From assembly GCF_000255655.1 (NCBI RefSeq), contig NZ_JH636438.1, forward strand, positions 248,001-312,000: a stretch of DNA of 64,000 nucleotides. Reading direction: 5' to 3'. Positions 16,275-23,897 of the stretch are shown one piece after another (position 1 is the stretch's first letter; every line of letters starts with the position of its first letter). Position numbers and translations under genes: made by a program. Origin of the DNA: Schlesneria paludicola DSM 18645 (GTDB lineage: Bacteria > Planctomycetota > Planctomycetia > Planctomycetales > Planctomycetaceae). The notes under the pieces were generated by a model. It did no database searches. It worked only from the letters and a program-made list of their open reading frames with translations, and had not been told where the DNA came from.

Positions 16275-17270
16275 ATGCGCATCGGTCACGTTGCAGTCGC
16301 TCACCCCATCACGCTCGCTCCGATGGAAGAGCACACAAATCCTCCGTTTCGTCAGCTCATGAAGCAATACGGGGCCAGTCTCGTGTGTGGCGAGCGGATC
16401 GATGCCTGCGATATCGTGAAACACGACCGCCGGGCGATGCGGCTGCTTTCGACAAGTCCCGGAGAACGACCCTCGGTCGGACAAATCAGCGGCCGTGATC
16501 CGCATGAGATGGCAGAAGCGGCCAAGATCGTGGAATCACAGGGCTTTTCCATCGTTGATCTGAATTTCGAATGTCCCATTCGAAGGCTGATTGGTCGCGG
16601 TGAAGGTGGGGCCTTGATGGCCGATCCCGCGGCGATTGCCACGATTGTGGCGGCCGTTGTCCGAGTCGTCTCGATCCCGGTGACGTTGAAAATTCGTTCA
16701 GGTCCTGATGGAGAGCACGAAACCGCACCCGAGATCGCTCGAATGGCCGAGGATTCGGGGGCCTCCGCAGTGGACGTTCATGCTCGCAGCGTCGCACAGT
16801 CGTATGTCGGCGGGCCCGATTGGTCGGTCGTCGCGCGGGTGAAAGACGCCGTGCGAATCCCTGTTCTGGGGAGTGGAGGAATCCGCGTTGCTGCGGATGC
16901 GATTCGATTTCTAAAAGAGACGAATGCGGATGGTGCGGCAATCGGCCGTGGCTGCCTGGGAAATCCCTGGATCTTCCAGCAGGCACGTTCGCTGGCGATA
17001 GGCGGTGCGGAAATGGCTCCCCCTTCGGCGGCCGAACGAGCGCGCGTCCTGTTGCAACTCGTGGAGGGTGAGTTCGAGTATTATGGGAATCACTTGGCCT
17101 TAAAGCGTTTGCCAAGAACGAGTTGCTACTTTGCGAAGTTTCTCTCGAACTTCAAGGAATTTCGCACGTCGATTCAGCAGGTCAGGAACGTACAGGATTT
17201 CCGCAGACTCGTCCGCGAGCATTTTGCCTCGGCCGTGCCACTGGCGTCACCTGTCGCGGTACCGGACTGA
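16275..17270 (+). CDS. tRNA-dihydrouridine synthase, DusB-like
   Basis: FMN enzyme that reduces uridines in tRNA D-loops with NADPH; 331 residues, the usual Dus length. Motifs: ITLAPMEEHTNPPFR at the N-terminus, GQISGRDPHEMAEAA, DLNFECPIRRLIGRGEGGAL with the catalytic Cys100, VTLKIRSG, VDVHARSVAQSYVGGPDW, LGSGGIR and IGRGCLGNPWIF for FMN phosphate binding. Oddities: family consensus LNMGCPxxKV reads LNFECPIRRL, and the usual HGRTxxQxY reads HARSVAQSY. The catalytic Cys and FMN residues remain. The C-terminal FRTSIQQVRN matches the Dus helical domain. Which tRNA position it modifies is not decided by the sequence. Confidence 0.9.
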   Translation: MRIGHVAVAHPITLAPMEEHTNPPFRQLMKQYGASLVCGERIDACDIVKHDRRAMRLLSTSPGERPSVGQISGRDPHEMAEAAKIVESQGFSIVDLNFECPIRRLIGRGEGGALMADPAAIATIVAAVVRVVSIPVTLKIRSGPDGEHETAPEIARMAEDSGASAVDVHARSVAQSYVGGPDWSVVARVKDAVRIPVLGSGGIRVAADAIRFLKETNADGAAIGRGCLGNPWIFQQARSLAIGGAEMAPPSAAERARVLLQLVEGEFEYYGNHLALKRLPRTSCYFAKFLSNFKEFRTSIQQVRNVQDFRRLVREHFASAVPLASPVAVPD

Positions 17271-17324
17271 GTGCTGCTCGCTTCATTTTGCGATCCGGCC
17301 TATCCGTCAAATTCGATCGTGGGG

Positions 17325-17330
17325 TATACT
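17325..17330 (+). promoter_or_regulatory. Candidate -10 element ahead of the lipoprotein gene
   Basis: TATACT lies 60 bases before the lipoprotein ATG and just after the dusB stop. No good -35 is present at the normal spacing, so this is a weak candidate only. Confidence 0.25.
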
Positions 17331-17390
17331 CTGCGTTCGGCGAAATCTGCCGATGGAGCAGCAGATTCGTTCGAGCGAGGAGGCTCGGGA

Positions 17391-17771
17391 ATGAACCGGA
17401 CGATGGATCGTTCAGTACAGGCGCTGGTAATCGTGATGTTGGTGGGTTGCGGCACGCCGGAAACACGGTGGCTGACATGTCGTCCACGACCTGCCAAGGA
17501 TGAGATTGCTTCATTCAAGTTTCACGATCCATTTCCTGACGAAGAGGCTGGTCCGAAAACGTTTACTCGTCCCCGTGTGTTCATGGAGCCACGGACAGAT
17601 TCGCAAAAAAGCTTCGATTTGCGCTACATCAAGGCGGCGTATGGTTACCCGCAACACAAATATGCCTGGGATCCCAATGCGGTGCCGATGGGGGCCGCTC
17701 AATATCCCGTTCAGTCACTCTGGCAAACACCGTCGAACTCGACGCCTGTGGCAGCGGCTCCTGGTTGGTAA
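17391..17771 (+). CDS. Small lipoprotein, unknown function
   Basis: A 126-residue protein. The ATG at 17391 follows GAGGAGG by 7 bases, an excellent ribosome-binding site that decides the start over the in-frame codon at 17271. The N-terminus (MNRTMDRSVQALVIVMLVGCG) is a lipoprotein signal with lipobox LVGC, so the mature protein should be lipidated at that Cys. The mature part is rich in Pro, Tyr and Lys, with no domain that I recognise. It lies between dusB and the squalene-cyclase-like gene, 65 bases before the latter. Confidence 0.75.
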   Translation: MNRTMDRSVQALVIVMLVGCGTPETRWLTCRPRPAKDEIASFKFHDPFPDEEAGPKTFTRPRVFMEPRTDSQKSFDLRYIKAAYGYPQHKYAWDPNAVPMGAAQYPVQSLWQTPSNSTPVAAAPGW

Positions 17772-17835
17772 TCGCGGGGCATCGGCCGAGCTCGCACGAC
17801 CTTTCAACTTGCGGGCAACGCGAATTACGGTCGCC

Positions 17836-18861
17836 ATGATGGTGTTGATCTCGTTGCTCACCTCGCGCGTGTACGCTCAGGCGAAGCCGTCCCGCTCATT
17901 TGAATCGCATGGACAGGAATTCGTCACCGCTGAAACGCAGCGTGCGATCAATCGCGGGCTTGCCTATCTCGCTGACAATCAAAATGCCGACGGCTCGTAC
18001 GGGAAGGCCGGGATTTACAAGTCGAATGTCGCGGTCACAGCGCTGGCCGGAATGGCATTTCTTTCCGCCGGACATGTTCCTGGACGAGGTCAGACGTCTG
18101 CTCATGTCGACCGATCAATCGACTACATTCTGTCACGCGTCGGTCCCACGGGCTTTATCCGACGTGAAAACGCCAATGAGCATGGGCCGATGTACGGTCA
18201 TGGGTTTGCGACGCTGTTTCTGGCCGAAGTCTATGGAATGACTCCGAAGAAAGAAGTGCGCGAGGCCCTCAAATCTGCGACCCAACTGATTATCAATTCG
18301 CAAAACAAAGAAGGCGGCTGGCGTTATTTTCCCGACGGGCGCGAAGCTGATGTGTCGGTGACAGTCTGTCAGATGATGGCGCTCCGTGCTGCTCGAAACT
18401 GCGGCATCGCCGTGCCCAAATCGACGGTCGATCAGTGCGTCGAATATGTTCGCAAATGTCAGAATCGAGACGGTGGATTTCGCTATCAGCTTGCCGGGCC
18501 CAAAACGAGCGATTTTCCACGATCGGCGGCGGGCGTCGTCGTGATGTACAACGCCGGCATCGCTGAAGGGCGTGAGGTGGAACGTGGGCTGGAGTATCTT
18601 CTTCGCTCGCCGCCGCGTGGTGACCTGCTTCGTGACGATCCGCATTATTTCTATGGACAGTATTATGCCGTGCAGGCCATGTGGCATGCCGGCGATGACT
18701 ATTGGCGAGCCTGGTATCCGTCGATTCGAGATGAATTGATCAGCCGTCAGGCTCCGGATGGCAGTTGGATTGATTCCCGGATCAATATCGAATACGGCAC
18801 GGCAATGGCCTGCCTGATTTTGCAGATGCCAAACAACCTGTTGCCAATTTTTCAGCGATAG
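17836..18861 (+). CDS. Secreted prenyltransferase/squalene-oxidase-repeat protein
   Basis: A 341-residue exported protein made of alpha/alpha-toroid repeats: GLAYLADNQNADGSYG, QLIINSQNKEGGWRYFP, YVRKCQNRDGGFRYQ and LISRQAPDGSWID are four QxxxGG(W/F/S) repeats as in squalene cyclases and prenyltransferases. The DxDD catalytic motif is not seen. ATG 17836 gives a signal peptide ending VYAQA; a TTG at 17809 in the same frame would add a basic n-region (RATRITVA) and is a real alternative. This family is frequent in planctomycetes and has no assigned substrate. It lies within a plus-strand run with the lipoprotein and NPCBM genes. Confidence 0.85.
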   Translation: MMVLISLLTSRVYAQAKPSRSFESHGQEFVTAETQRAINRGLAYLADNQNADGSYGKAGIYKSNVAVTALAGMAFLSAGHVPGRGQTSAHVDRSIDYILSRVGPTGFIRRENANEHGPMYGHGFATLFLAEVYGMTPKKEVREALKSATQLIINSQNKEGGWRYFPDGREADVSVTVCQMMALRAARNCGIAVPKSTVDQCVEYVRKCQNRDGGFRYQLAGPKTSDFPRSAAGVVVMYNAGIAEGREVERGLEYLLRSPPRGDLLRDDPHYFYGQYYAVQAMWHAGDDYWRAWYPSIRDELISRQAPDGSWIDSRINIEYGTAMACLILQMPNNLLPIFQR

Positions 18862-18887
18862 ATATTTCAGCGGACTGCGAATTCAGC

Positions 18888-20228
18888 ATGGATGATGTGG
18901 ATTCCTCGAATTTCTGCCGACTCCGTTTTCATCGGTTCGCACGCAGGGGCGTGCCTGTCGGACATCCCGGTTGTGCGGATCACGACGATTCCAAGGAACT
19001 CGGTTTTGTGACCTTTCCGATTGGCTTGGTGATCGGCTGTGTCATTCTCACGCAACTGTTACAGACATCCTTCGCCGCTGCGGCGGACGCGGCGGTCATC
19101 ACAGACATCGCGGGCGTGCGAACAACTGCCGCGATCCAGCGAATGGCCTCTGATCGGTTATTTCTTGAATCAGAGCCTCTTCGCGAAATGACGCTCGACA
19201 TGGTGCGGTCGATCGTATTTGATCACCCCCTTCTAGCACCGACGGGGGGCGGCGCCTGCGTCTGGCTGGCGAACGGTGACCGAATCGCTGCCCGCGCGGT
19301 CGACATCAAGAATGATGCACTGAGAGTGAGCTGGCCGGTGCTTGAAGAGGCTGCGATCGAGCCGATTCCCCTTGAACGGGTTTCGGCCGTGATTCTTGAT
19401 CTACCTGCCACAATTGGCGAACGCATGCGATTGTTTGCCGATCTCGAAACGCTTCCACCAGGTAACGACGTCGTCATGCTGCTCAATGGCGACCGGTCAC
19501 TTGGGGAAATTCAGCAGTTGGACGCGGCGTTTTTGGAACTGAAATCCGGGAATTCGGTCTTAAAACTGGATCGCAGTCGGATTCGTGCCTTGAGAATGAA
19601 TCCAGAGCTCACGAACGCCGCACGAGTCACCGGTCGCCGCGCGACCTTGACGCTGACCGATGGAAGTCGGCTCACGACGACCAGTCTCGAAGCAACGAGC
19701 GAGACTCTCACGCTGAAATCGGCGGCAATCAAGCCGCTGAAATTGCCATGGAAGGATATTCATGCGTGTCACCTGTACGGTGGTCGCCTCATTCCGCTCA
19801 GCGATTACGAGCCACAGAAGGTGGAGTTTACGCCGTACTTGTCCACGATGTGGCCCCTGGTCCGGAATGCGAATGTCCGATACGGACCATTGACGCTGCG
19901 CGGGATGGAGTATGTCTCGGGGTTGGGGACGCATAGCCGGATGCTCGTCAGTTACATGCTCAAAGGTAACGAAAGTGAGTTCCAGACAGTAGTTGGGATT
20001 GATGACATCGCCAACGGAGCGGGCAGTGTTGTGTTTGCGATTGATGTCGATGACCAGCGAGTCTGGATGAGTCCTGAAATCACTGGCAAATCGGCACCAG
20101 TGAACGTTCCGTCCATTTCGTTGAAGGGGCGGAAGCGTCTGACGTTAATTGTCGAATTTGGGCAATACGCCGATGTTTCGGACTATGCCGATTGGTGTGA
20201 CCCTGTGTTGCTCATCAATGCCGACTAA
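18888..20228 (+). CDS. NPCBM-domain secreted protein 1
   Basis: A 446-residue protein. Residues 41-66 are a hydrophobic segment ending FAAAADA, a signal peptide or anchor. Residues 70-300 contain repeated short beta motifs of the type LANGDRI / LLNGDRSLG / LTDGSRL followed by hydrophobic strands. Residues 310-446 are an NPCBM (novel putative carbohydrate-binding module) domain: GLGTHSRMLVSYML, FQTVVGIDDIANGAGSVVFAIDVDDQRVW and the final WCDPVLL. A GTG at 19008 preceded by AAGGAA would start right at the signal peptide and may be the true start. It begins a three-gene set with the next two genes. Confidence 0.82.
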   Translation: MDDVDSSNFCRLRFHRFARRGVPVGHPGCADHDDSKELGFVTFPIGLVIGCVILTQLLQTSFAAAADAAVITDIAGVRTTAAIQRMASDRLFLESEPLREMTLDMVRSIVFDHPLLAPTGGGACVWLANGDRIAARAVDIKNDALRVSWPVLEEAAIEPIPLERVSAVILDLPATIGERMRLFADLETLPPGNDVVMLLNGDRSLGEIQQLDAAFLELKSGNSVLKLDRSRIRALRMNPELTNAARVTGRRATLTLTDGSRLTTTSLEATSETLTLKSAAIKPLKLPWKDIHACHLYGGRLIPLSDYEPQKVEFTPYLSTMWPLVRNANVRYGPLTLRGMEYVSGLGTHSRMLVSYMLKGNESEFQTVVGIDDIANGAGSVVFAIDVDDQRVWMSPEITGKSAPVNVPSISLKGRKRLTLIVEFGQYADVSDYADWCDPVLLINAD

Positions 20229-20233
20229 TGGCG

Positions 20234-20253
20234 GTCTGCGGGAATCCGCAGAC
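20234..20253 (+). terminator. Small hairpin after the first NPCBM gene
   Basis: Perfect 8-bp stem GTCTGCGG / CCGCAGAC with a GAAT loop, 5 bases after the stop codon. No T-tract follows, so it may be a transcript-stabilising hairpin or weak attenuator rather than a terminator. Confidence 0.35.
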
Positions 20254-20393
20254 AGGTAAAAATCCGGAGAACGGTGAAACTTCGCGAAACGCGCCTATTT
20301 CCTCGGCGACATGCTGGTGACTATACTTCAGGCACGTCGATGAATAATGACACGTCGATGATTTCAGTGGTTTCTGGATTCTGAGAGACCTTC

Positions 20394-21440
20394 ATGAGCC
20401 GAATCGCAATCTGCCTCGTGGTCCTGGCAACGGGAATTGTCTTCGCGAGCGGTGTCTCTTCGGCGTGGGCGGCGTCCGAGCTGTATGCTCCGCTGAAACC
20501 CGATGAAGGGCGATCGCGAATCTCTGCCTGGCTGAATGAACAGCAGGCGACGGATGATGTCCGGCGGCAGGTGGAACAGATCTGGATGGAGCGGGGTGAG
20601 TCTCTCACGCCCGAGCAACTGCTCGACCTCGTCATTCATTCGTTGGCCCTCGTCGATCCCGAAGTGATGAAGTTGGTCCAGGAATGCAATGCGCCGCCTG
20701 TCGGAGTGGTGGTGCCACGGTATGAAGTCATCAACAAGATGACGCGAAGTCCCTTCTGTCGAGCGAACCTGGGGCTGTTCTACGGCCGCTATCTGGTCGA
20801 ACGACGCTTATTCGATGAATCGTGGGAAATTCTGAAAAGCGTCGATGCCAAGCAGGTCGTCGATCCGGCGTCACTGTTTTTCTTTCAGGCGGTGGCGGCA
20901 CAGGGAATGTTGGAACTGAAGCCCGCACTGGAAGCCATCGACCAGTTGCTCACAAACACGGAACGGGTTCCCGTCCGCTATTCGGCGACCGCCGCTTTGA
21001 TGCAGGTGGATTTGAAAGGGCTTCAGGAAAAGTCACTCGGCGAGATCGCGCGGCTGATGGCCGATTCCGAGCGACGATTGGAATTGGGACGCGCCGGCGA
21101 GAAAGTTCAGGGTGTTCAGGAACGGATCATTTCTGACTTCGACGAAATCATCAAAAAGATCGAGCAACAACAGAGTGGTGGTGGCGGTGGATCGGGCGGC
21201 CAGGGGGGCGACCAGAATACTCCCGCGGGCCCTGCGGACGACAGCCGCGTCAAAGGCTCCGAGGCTCCTGGCGAAACCGACAAAAAGCAGTTCGATAAGA
21301 AGGGAAGTTGGGGAAACTTGCCCGAGAAAGATTTGACGAAGGCCAAGAACGACCTCAATAAGAACTTCCCCTCGCACTACGAGCAGGCGATCGAAAAGTA
21401 CACCAAGAAGCTGGCCACCCGGGCTGCCAAGAAGAAATAA
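20394..21440 (+). CDS. Secreted helical protein between two NPCBM genes, unknown function
   Basis: A 348-residue exported protein with a signal peptide of about 26 residues (ending SSAWA). Residues 27-250 are predicted mostly helical with a TPR-like character (RANLGLFYGRYLVERRLFDESWEIL, FFFQAVAAQGMLELKPALEAIDQLL). A glycine linker (GGGGGSGGQGG, about 262-272) separates it from a Lys/Glu-rich C-terminal segment that ends KKLATRAAKKK. The next gene begins 20 bases after its stop, so the two are surely co-transcribed. I do not recognise the family; location beside two carbohydrate-module proteins suggests an envelope role. Confidence 0.7.
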   Translation: MSRIAICLVVLATGIVFASGVSSAWAASELYAPLKPDEGRSRISAWLNEQQATDDVRRQVEQIWMERGESLTPEQLLDLVIHSLALVDPEVMKLVQECNAPPVGVVVPRYEVINKMTRSPFCRANLGLFYGRYLVERRLFDESWEILKSVDAKQVVDPASLFFFQAVAAQGMLELKPALEAIDQLLTNTERVPVRYSATAALMQVDLKGLQEKSLGEIARLMADSERRLELGRAGEKVQGVQERIISDFDEIIKKIEQQQSGGGGGSGGQGGDQNTPAGPADDSRVKGSEAPGETDKKQFDKKGSWGNLPEKDLTKAKNDLNKNFPSHYEQAIEKYTKKLATRAAKKK

Positions 21441-21460
21441 CCAGCGGAGCTGACCTTACG

Positions 21461-22684
21461 ATGAATGGACTTTCCTTGCTTGTCTGGTTGGCGGTGGCAC
21501 AGGTGCAGCCCGTTCAATCACCCGCCGTTCAGGTGGTGACACTTCCTGGTGAGCAATACGAAGGGACGTTGGAATCATTCACGGCGGAATCGGTGACGGT
21601 GAAGTCCGACGCCAAATCGCAGACGATTCCAATCGGTGAAGTTCTGCAGATCCGAACGACGGTATCTCCGCCTGCGGTCGCGTCCGATCCGGCGATTGAA
21701 ATTCGTCTGGTTGACGATTCGCGATTGCGTGCGAAATCGATGACGTCCTCGGGTTCAACCGCGACCATTAGCCATTCGCAGCTGGGCGAAATCAAGATTC
21801 CCACGGCCGCAATTTTCAGCGTGCGACTCGCGCCGTCTGATCCCAAGATTGACGCCGAGTGGGCCAAACTGGTCGAGCGAACAATCAAGAAAGATGTGGT
21901 GGCTGTACGAAAGGGAGACGTGCTTGACCATTTGGACGGTGTCGTCGGGGCACTTGGTGAGGCGACCATGCAGTTCCAGATGGATGGCGACGACATTCCC
22001 ATCAAACGCGAAAAAGTCTTCGGTCTGATCTATTCGAAGCGTGAAAGCACAGCCAAAAAAGCGATTGCGCAATTGGATCTCAACACCGGTGACCGACTGG
22101 CACTGAAGGCGGTTGCCTGGAGTGGGACCGCCTGGAAAGTTCGATTGGTTTCCGGTGCGGAGTTTGAGATTGCCACAGATCTGTTTCGCGGGCTCGACTA
22201 CAGCCTGGGAAAAGTGACGTACCTCTCCGACCTTGAACCACGCGCCATGAAGTACACTCCGGAATTCGGATTCCCCGGTGCCTTTCCCGTCTACGAATTT
22301 CGACGCGACAAGAACTTTGAAGGTGGTCCGATCACACTCGGAGACAAGCCGTATGCCAAAGGTCTGGCCATCCATTCTCAATCGATGTTGAAGTATCGGC
22401 TGGGCGGCGAATATCGTCGGTTCCAGTCGGTCATGGGGATCGGCGACGAGATCCGATACGGCGATGTGGATGTCACATTCAAAGGAGACGGAAAAACGCT
22501 CTTCAAAAGCGCGGTGAAAGCTTCAACTCCGGGTGACAAAGGAACGATTCAGCGTTCTGTTCCGCAGATTCTGGATCTCGATGTGTCTGGAGTCGTCGAG
22601 TTGGAAATCTTCGTCGACTATGGCAGCGACGGCCATGACAATGGCGACCGCCTCTATTTGGGAAATGCACGCGTGGTGAAATAA
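21461..22684 (+). CDS. NPCBM-domain secreted protein 2
   Basis: A 407-residue protein with the same architecture as the product of the gene at 18888: N-terminal signal (MNGLSLLVWLAVAQVQP), beta-rich repeats (VTLPGEQYEGTLESFTAESVTV, LVDDSRLRAKSM) and a C-terminal NPCBM domain at about 265-407 (GLAIHSQSMLKYRLGGEYRRFQSVMGIGDE ... VELEIFVDYGSDGHDNGDRLYLGNARV). Its closing segment is more canonical NPCBM than that of the first paralogue. The two likely arose by duplication. Start ATG 21461 lies 20 bases after the preceding stop. Ligand unknown. Confidence 0.85.
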   Translation: MNGLSLLVWLAVAQVQPVQSPAVQVVTLPGEQYEGTLESFTAESVTVKSDAKSQTIPIGEVLQIRTTVSPPAVASDPAIEIRLVDDSRLRAKSMTSSGSTATISHSQLGEIKIPTAAIFSVRLAPSDPKIDAEWAKLVERTIKKDVVAVRKGDVLDHLDGVVGALGEATMQFQMDGDDIPIKREKVFGLIYSKRESTAKKAIAQLDLNTGDRLALKAVAWSGTAWKVRLVSGAEFEIATDLFRGLDYSLGKVTYLSDLEPRAMKYTPEFGFPGAFPVYEFRRDKNFEGGPITLGDKPYAKGLAIHSQSMLKYRLGGEYRRFQSVMGIGDEIRYGDVDVTFKGDGKTLFKSAVKASTPGDKGTIQRSVPQILDLDVSGVVELEIFVDYGSDGHDNGDRLYLGNARVVK

Positions 22685-22701
22685 CGCGTCACGCCAAGTT
22701 G

Positions 22702-22745
22702 CAAGAATGGGGACTGGCTTCTCAAGGTGCCTGTCCCCATTCTTG
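22702..22745. repeat. Palindromic repeat, compact copy B
   Basis: A perfect 13-bp inverted repeat (CAAGAATGGGGAC / GTCCCCATTCTTG) with an 18-base interior that pairs further (TGGC / GCCT). It lies 18 bases after the second NPCBM stop codon and could serve as its terminator. Confidence 0.85.
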
Positions 22746-22775
22746 TAACCTCATGACCAAGTTCTCGCTTGTCTC

Positions 22776-22819
22776 AACCCAAGGGGACAGGCGCCTTGCG
22801 GAGCCAGTCCCCTTGGGTT
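22776..22819. repeat. Palindromic repeat, compact copy C, touching the ruvC stop
   Basis: A perfect 13-bp inverted repeat (AACCCAAGGGGAC / GTCCCCTTGGGTT) around AGGCGCCTTGCGGAGCCA. It follows copy B by 30 bases. The minus-strand ruvC stop codon occupies 22819-22821, so the element overlaps the end of ruvC by one base. Confidence 0.85.
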
Positions 22820-23373
22820 TACCATTCCAGCGCATTGTTCGACAAACTGCTGAGCACCCCGCGCGAGCTATGGTAGTGGCACAATGCCACGGCGAACGCG
22901 TCTGCGACGTCGTTCGGCTCCAGCACCTTCTCTAGTCGCAGTTGCTGTTGAATGGCGAGTTGGATCTGCAGTTTCGTCGCGTGGCCGCTGCCTGTCAGCA
23001 GTTGTTTGACTTGATTGGGCATGTAGTGCACCACCGGAATTCCTGCGTCGGCGGCGGCGAAAAGGAGTGCACCCCGTGCGTGTGCCATCAAGATGGCGGT
23101 CTTGGGAAACTTCGGGGTCGAAAAGATCTGTTCGATCGCCATGACCTGAGGCCGGAATTCTTCAATGACTTCTTTCAAGCCGCGTCCCAGTTCCAGCACG
23201 CGTTCTGCAAGCGTCAGTTCTTGGGTTGACCGAATCACCCCTCCTTCCCGCAGGATCGGCTCGCGAGCCGAACGTGCGAGAATCGCATAGCCCGTACGGT
23301 TCAACCCCGGATCGACACCCAGAACGCAATCGGCGCGTGCGGCCAGCTCGACATTGTGCGAACCGAAGGACAT
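22819..23373 (-). CDS. ruvC: Holliday junction resolvase RuvC
   Basis: Endonuclease that cuts Holliday junctions, working with RuvAB. The 184-residue protein has the acidic catalytic residues in LGVDPGLNRTGYAIL (Asp), VMAIEQIFSTPKFP (Glu) and NDVADAFAVALCHYH (Asp and His at the C-terminus). KTAILMAHARGALLFAA and MPNQVKQLLTGSGHATKLQIQ are typical. ATG 23373 is chosen; the in-frame TTG at 23385 is a poorer start. ruvA and ruvB are not in the window. The C-terminus abuts a palindromic repeat. Confidence 0.95.
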   Translation of the reverse strand: MSFGSHNVELAARADCVLGVDPGLNRTGYAILARSAREPILREGGVIRSTQELTLAERVLELGRGLKEVIEEFRPQVMAIEQIFSTPKFPKTAILMAHARGALLFAAADAGIPVVHYMPNQVKQLLTGSGHATKLQIQLAIQQQLRLEKVLEPNDVADAFAVALCHYHSSRGVLSSLSNNALEW

Positions 23374-23897
23374 AGGGACTGCCAATCACGCAGAGTCAAA
23401 ATCGTCCGTGAAAACTGTGACACAACAGGAACCTGGCGGTTTTGATCCGACGTTCGTTGCCTGATCGCACTCACGACGGCTGGCCGAGTTGTAATGGTAA
23501 ACGGCGAATGTGTCACTCTGTTTCGGTGTCCGAGAATGGGCGATCGGACGAAAACGAACCTTGTGAATCGACGCAGTGTCTGAAAACATCACGGGTTAAC
23601 TCTGTTTTCGACGTCCCGATAAGTTCTCAGAACGCGAATCGATCTTTAGACTACGGGAGCTTCAAACCTGAATTGACACATTGATGAACGCGCCACGAAA
23701 AAGGCCAACGCGCCCCAGGGCGATGCTCGTCAACCTGTCAGGTCAGTGTGGCTCTGCCACGACTCAAGCCTGCGGCTTTTGACGGATTGCCGTTTGCCCG
23801 CTGGATGACTCCTTTTGATCCCACACGCCTCCGAATATGGACACCGCACTCTGTCATTGGCCAGAGCTGCGAATCTTTCGAAACGGACAGAACGCCC
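23374..23897. other. Divergent promoter region between ruvC and leuS
   Basis: About 520 bases without a convincing gene. The leuS frame stays open upstream to 23748, but the translation there is not LeuS-like. No T-box or other structured leader is apparent. Confidence 0.4.

Noticed and set aside
23748-23897. An N-terminal extension of leuS
   Set aside because: The frame is open but the 50 residues do not resemble LeuS, and the ATG at 23898 gives the family N-terminus.
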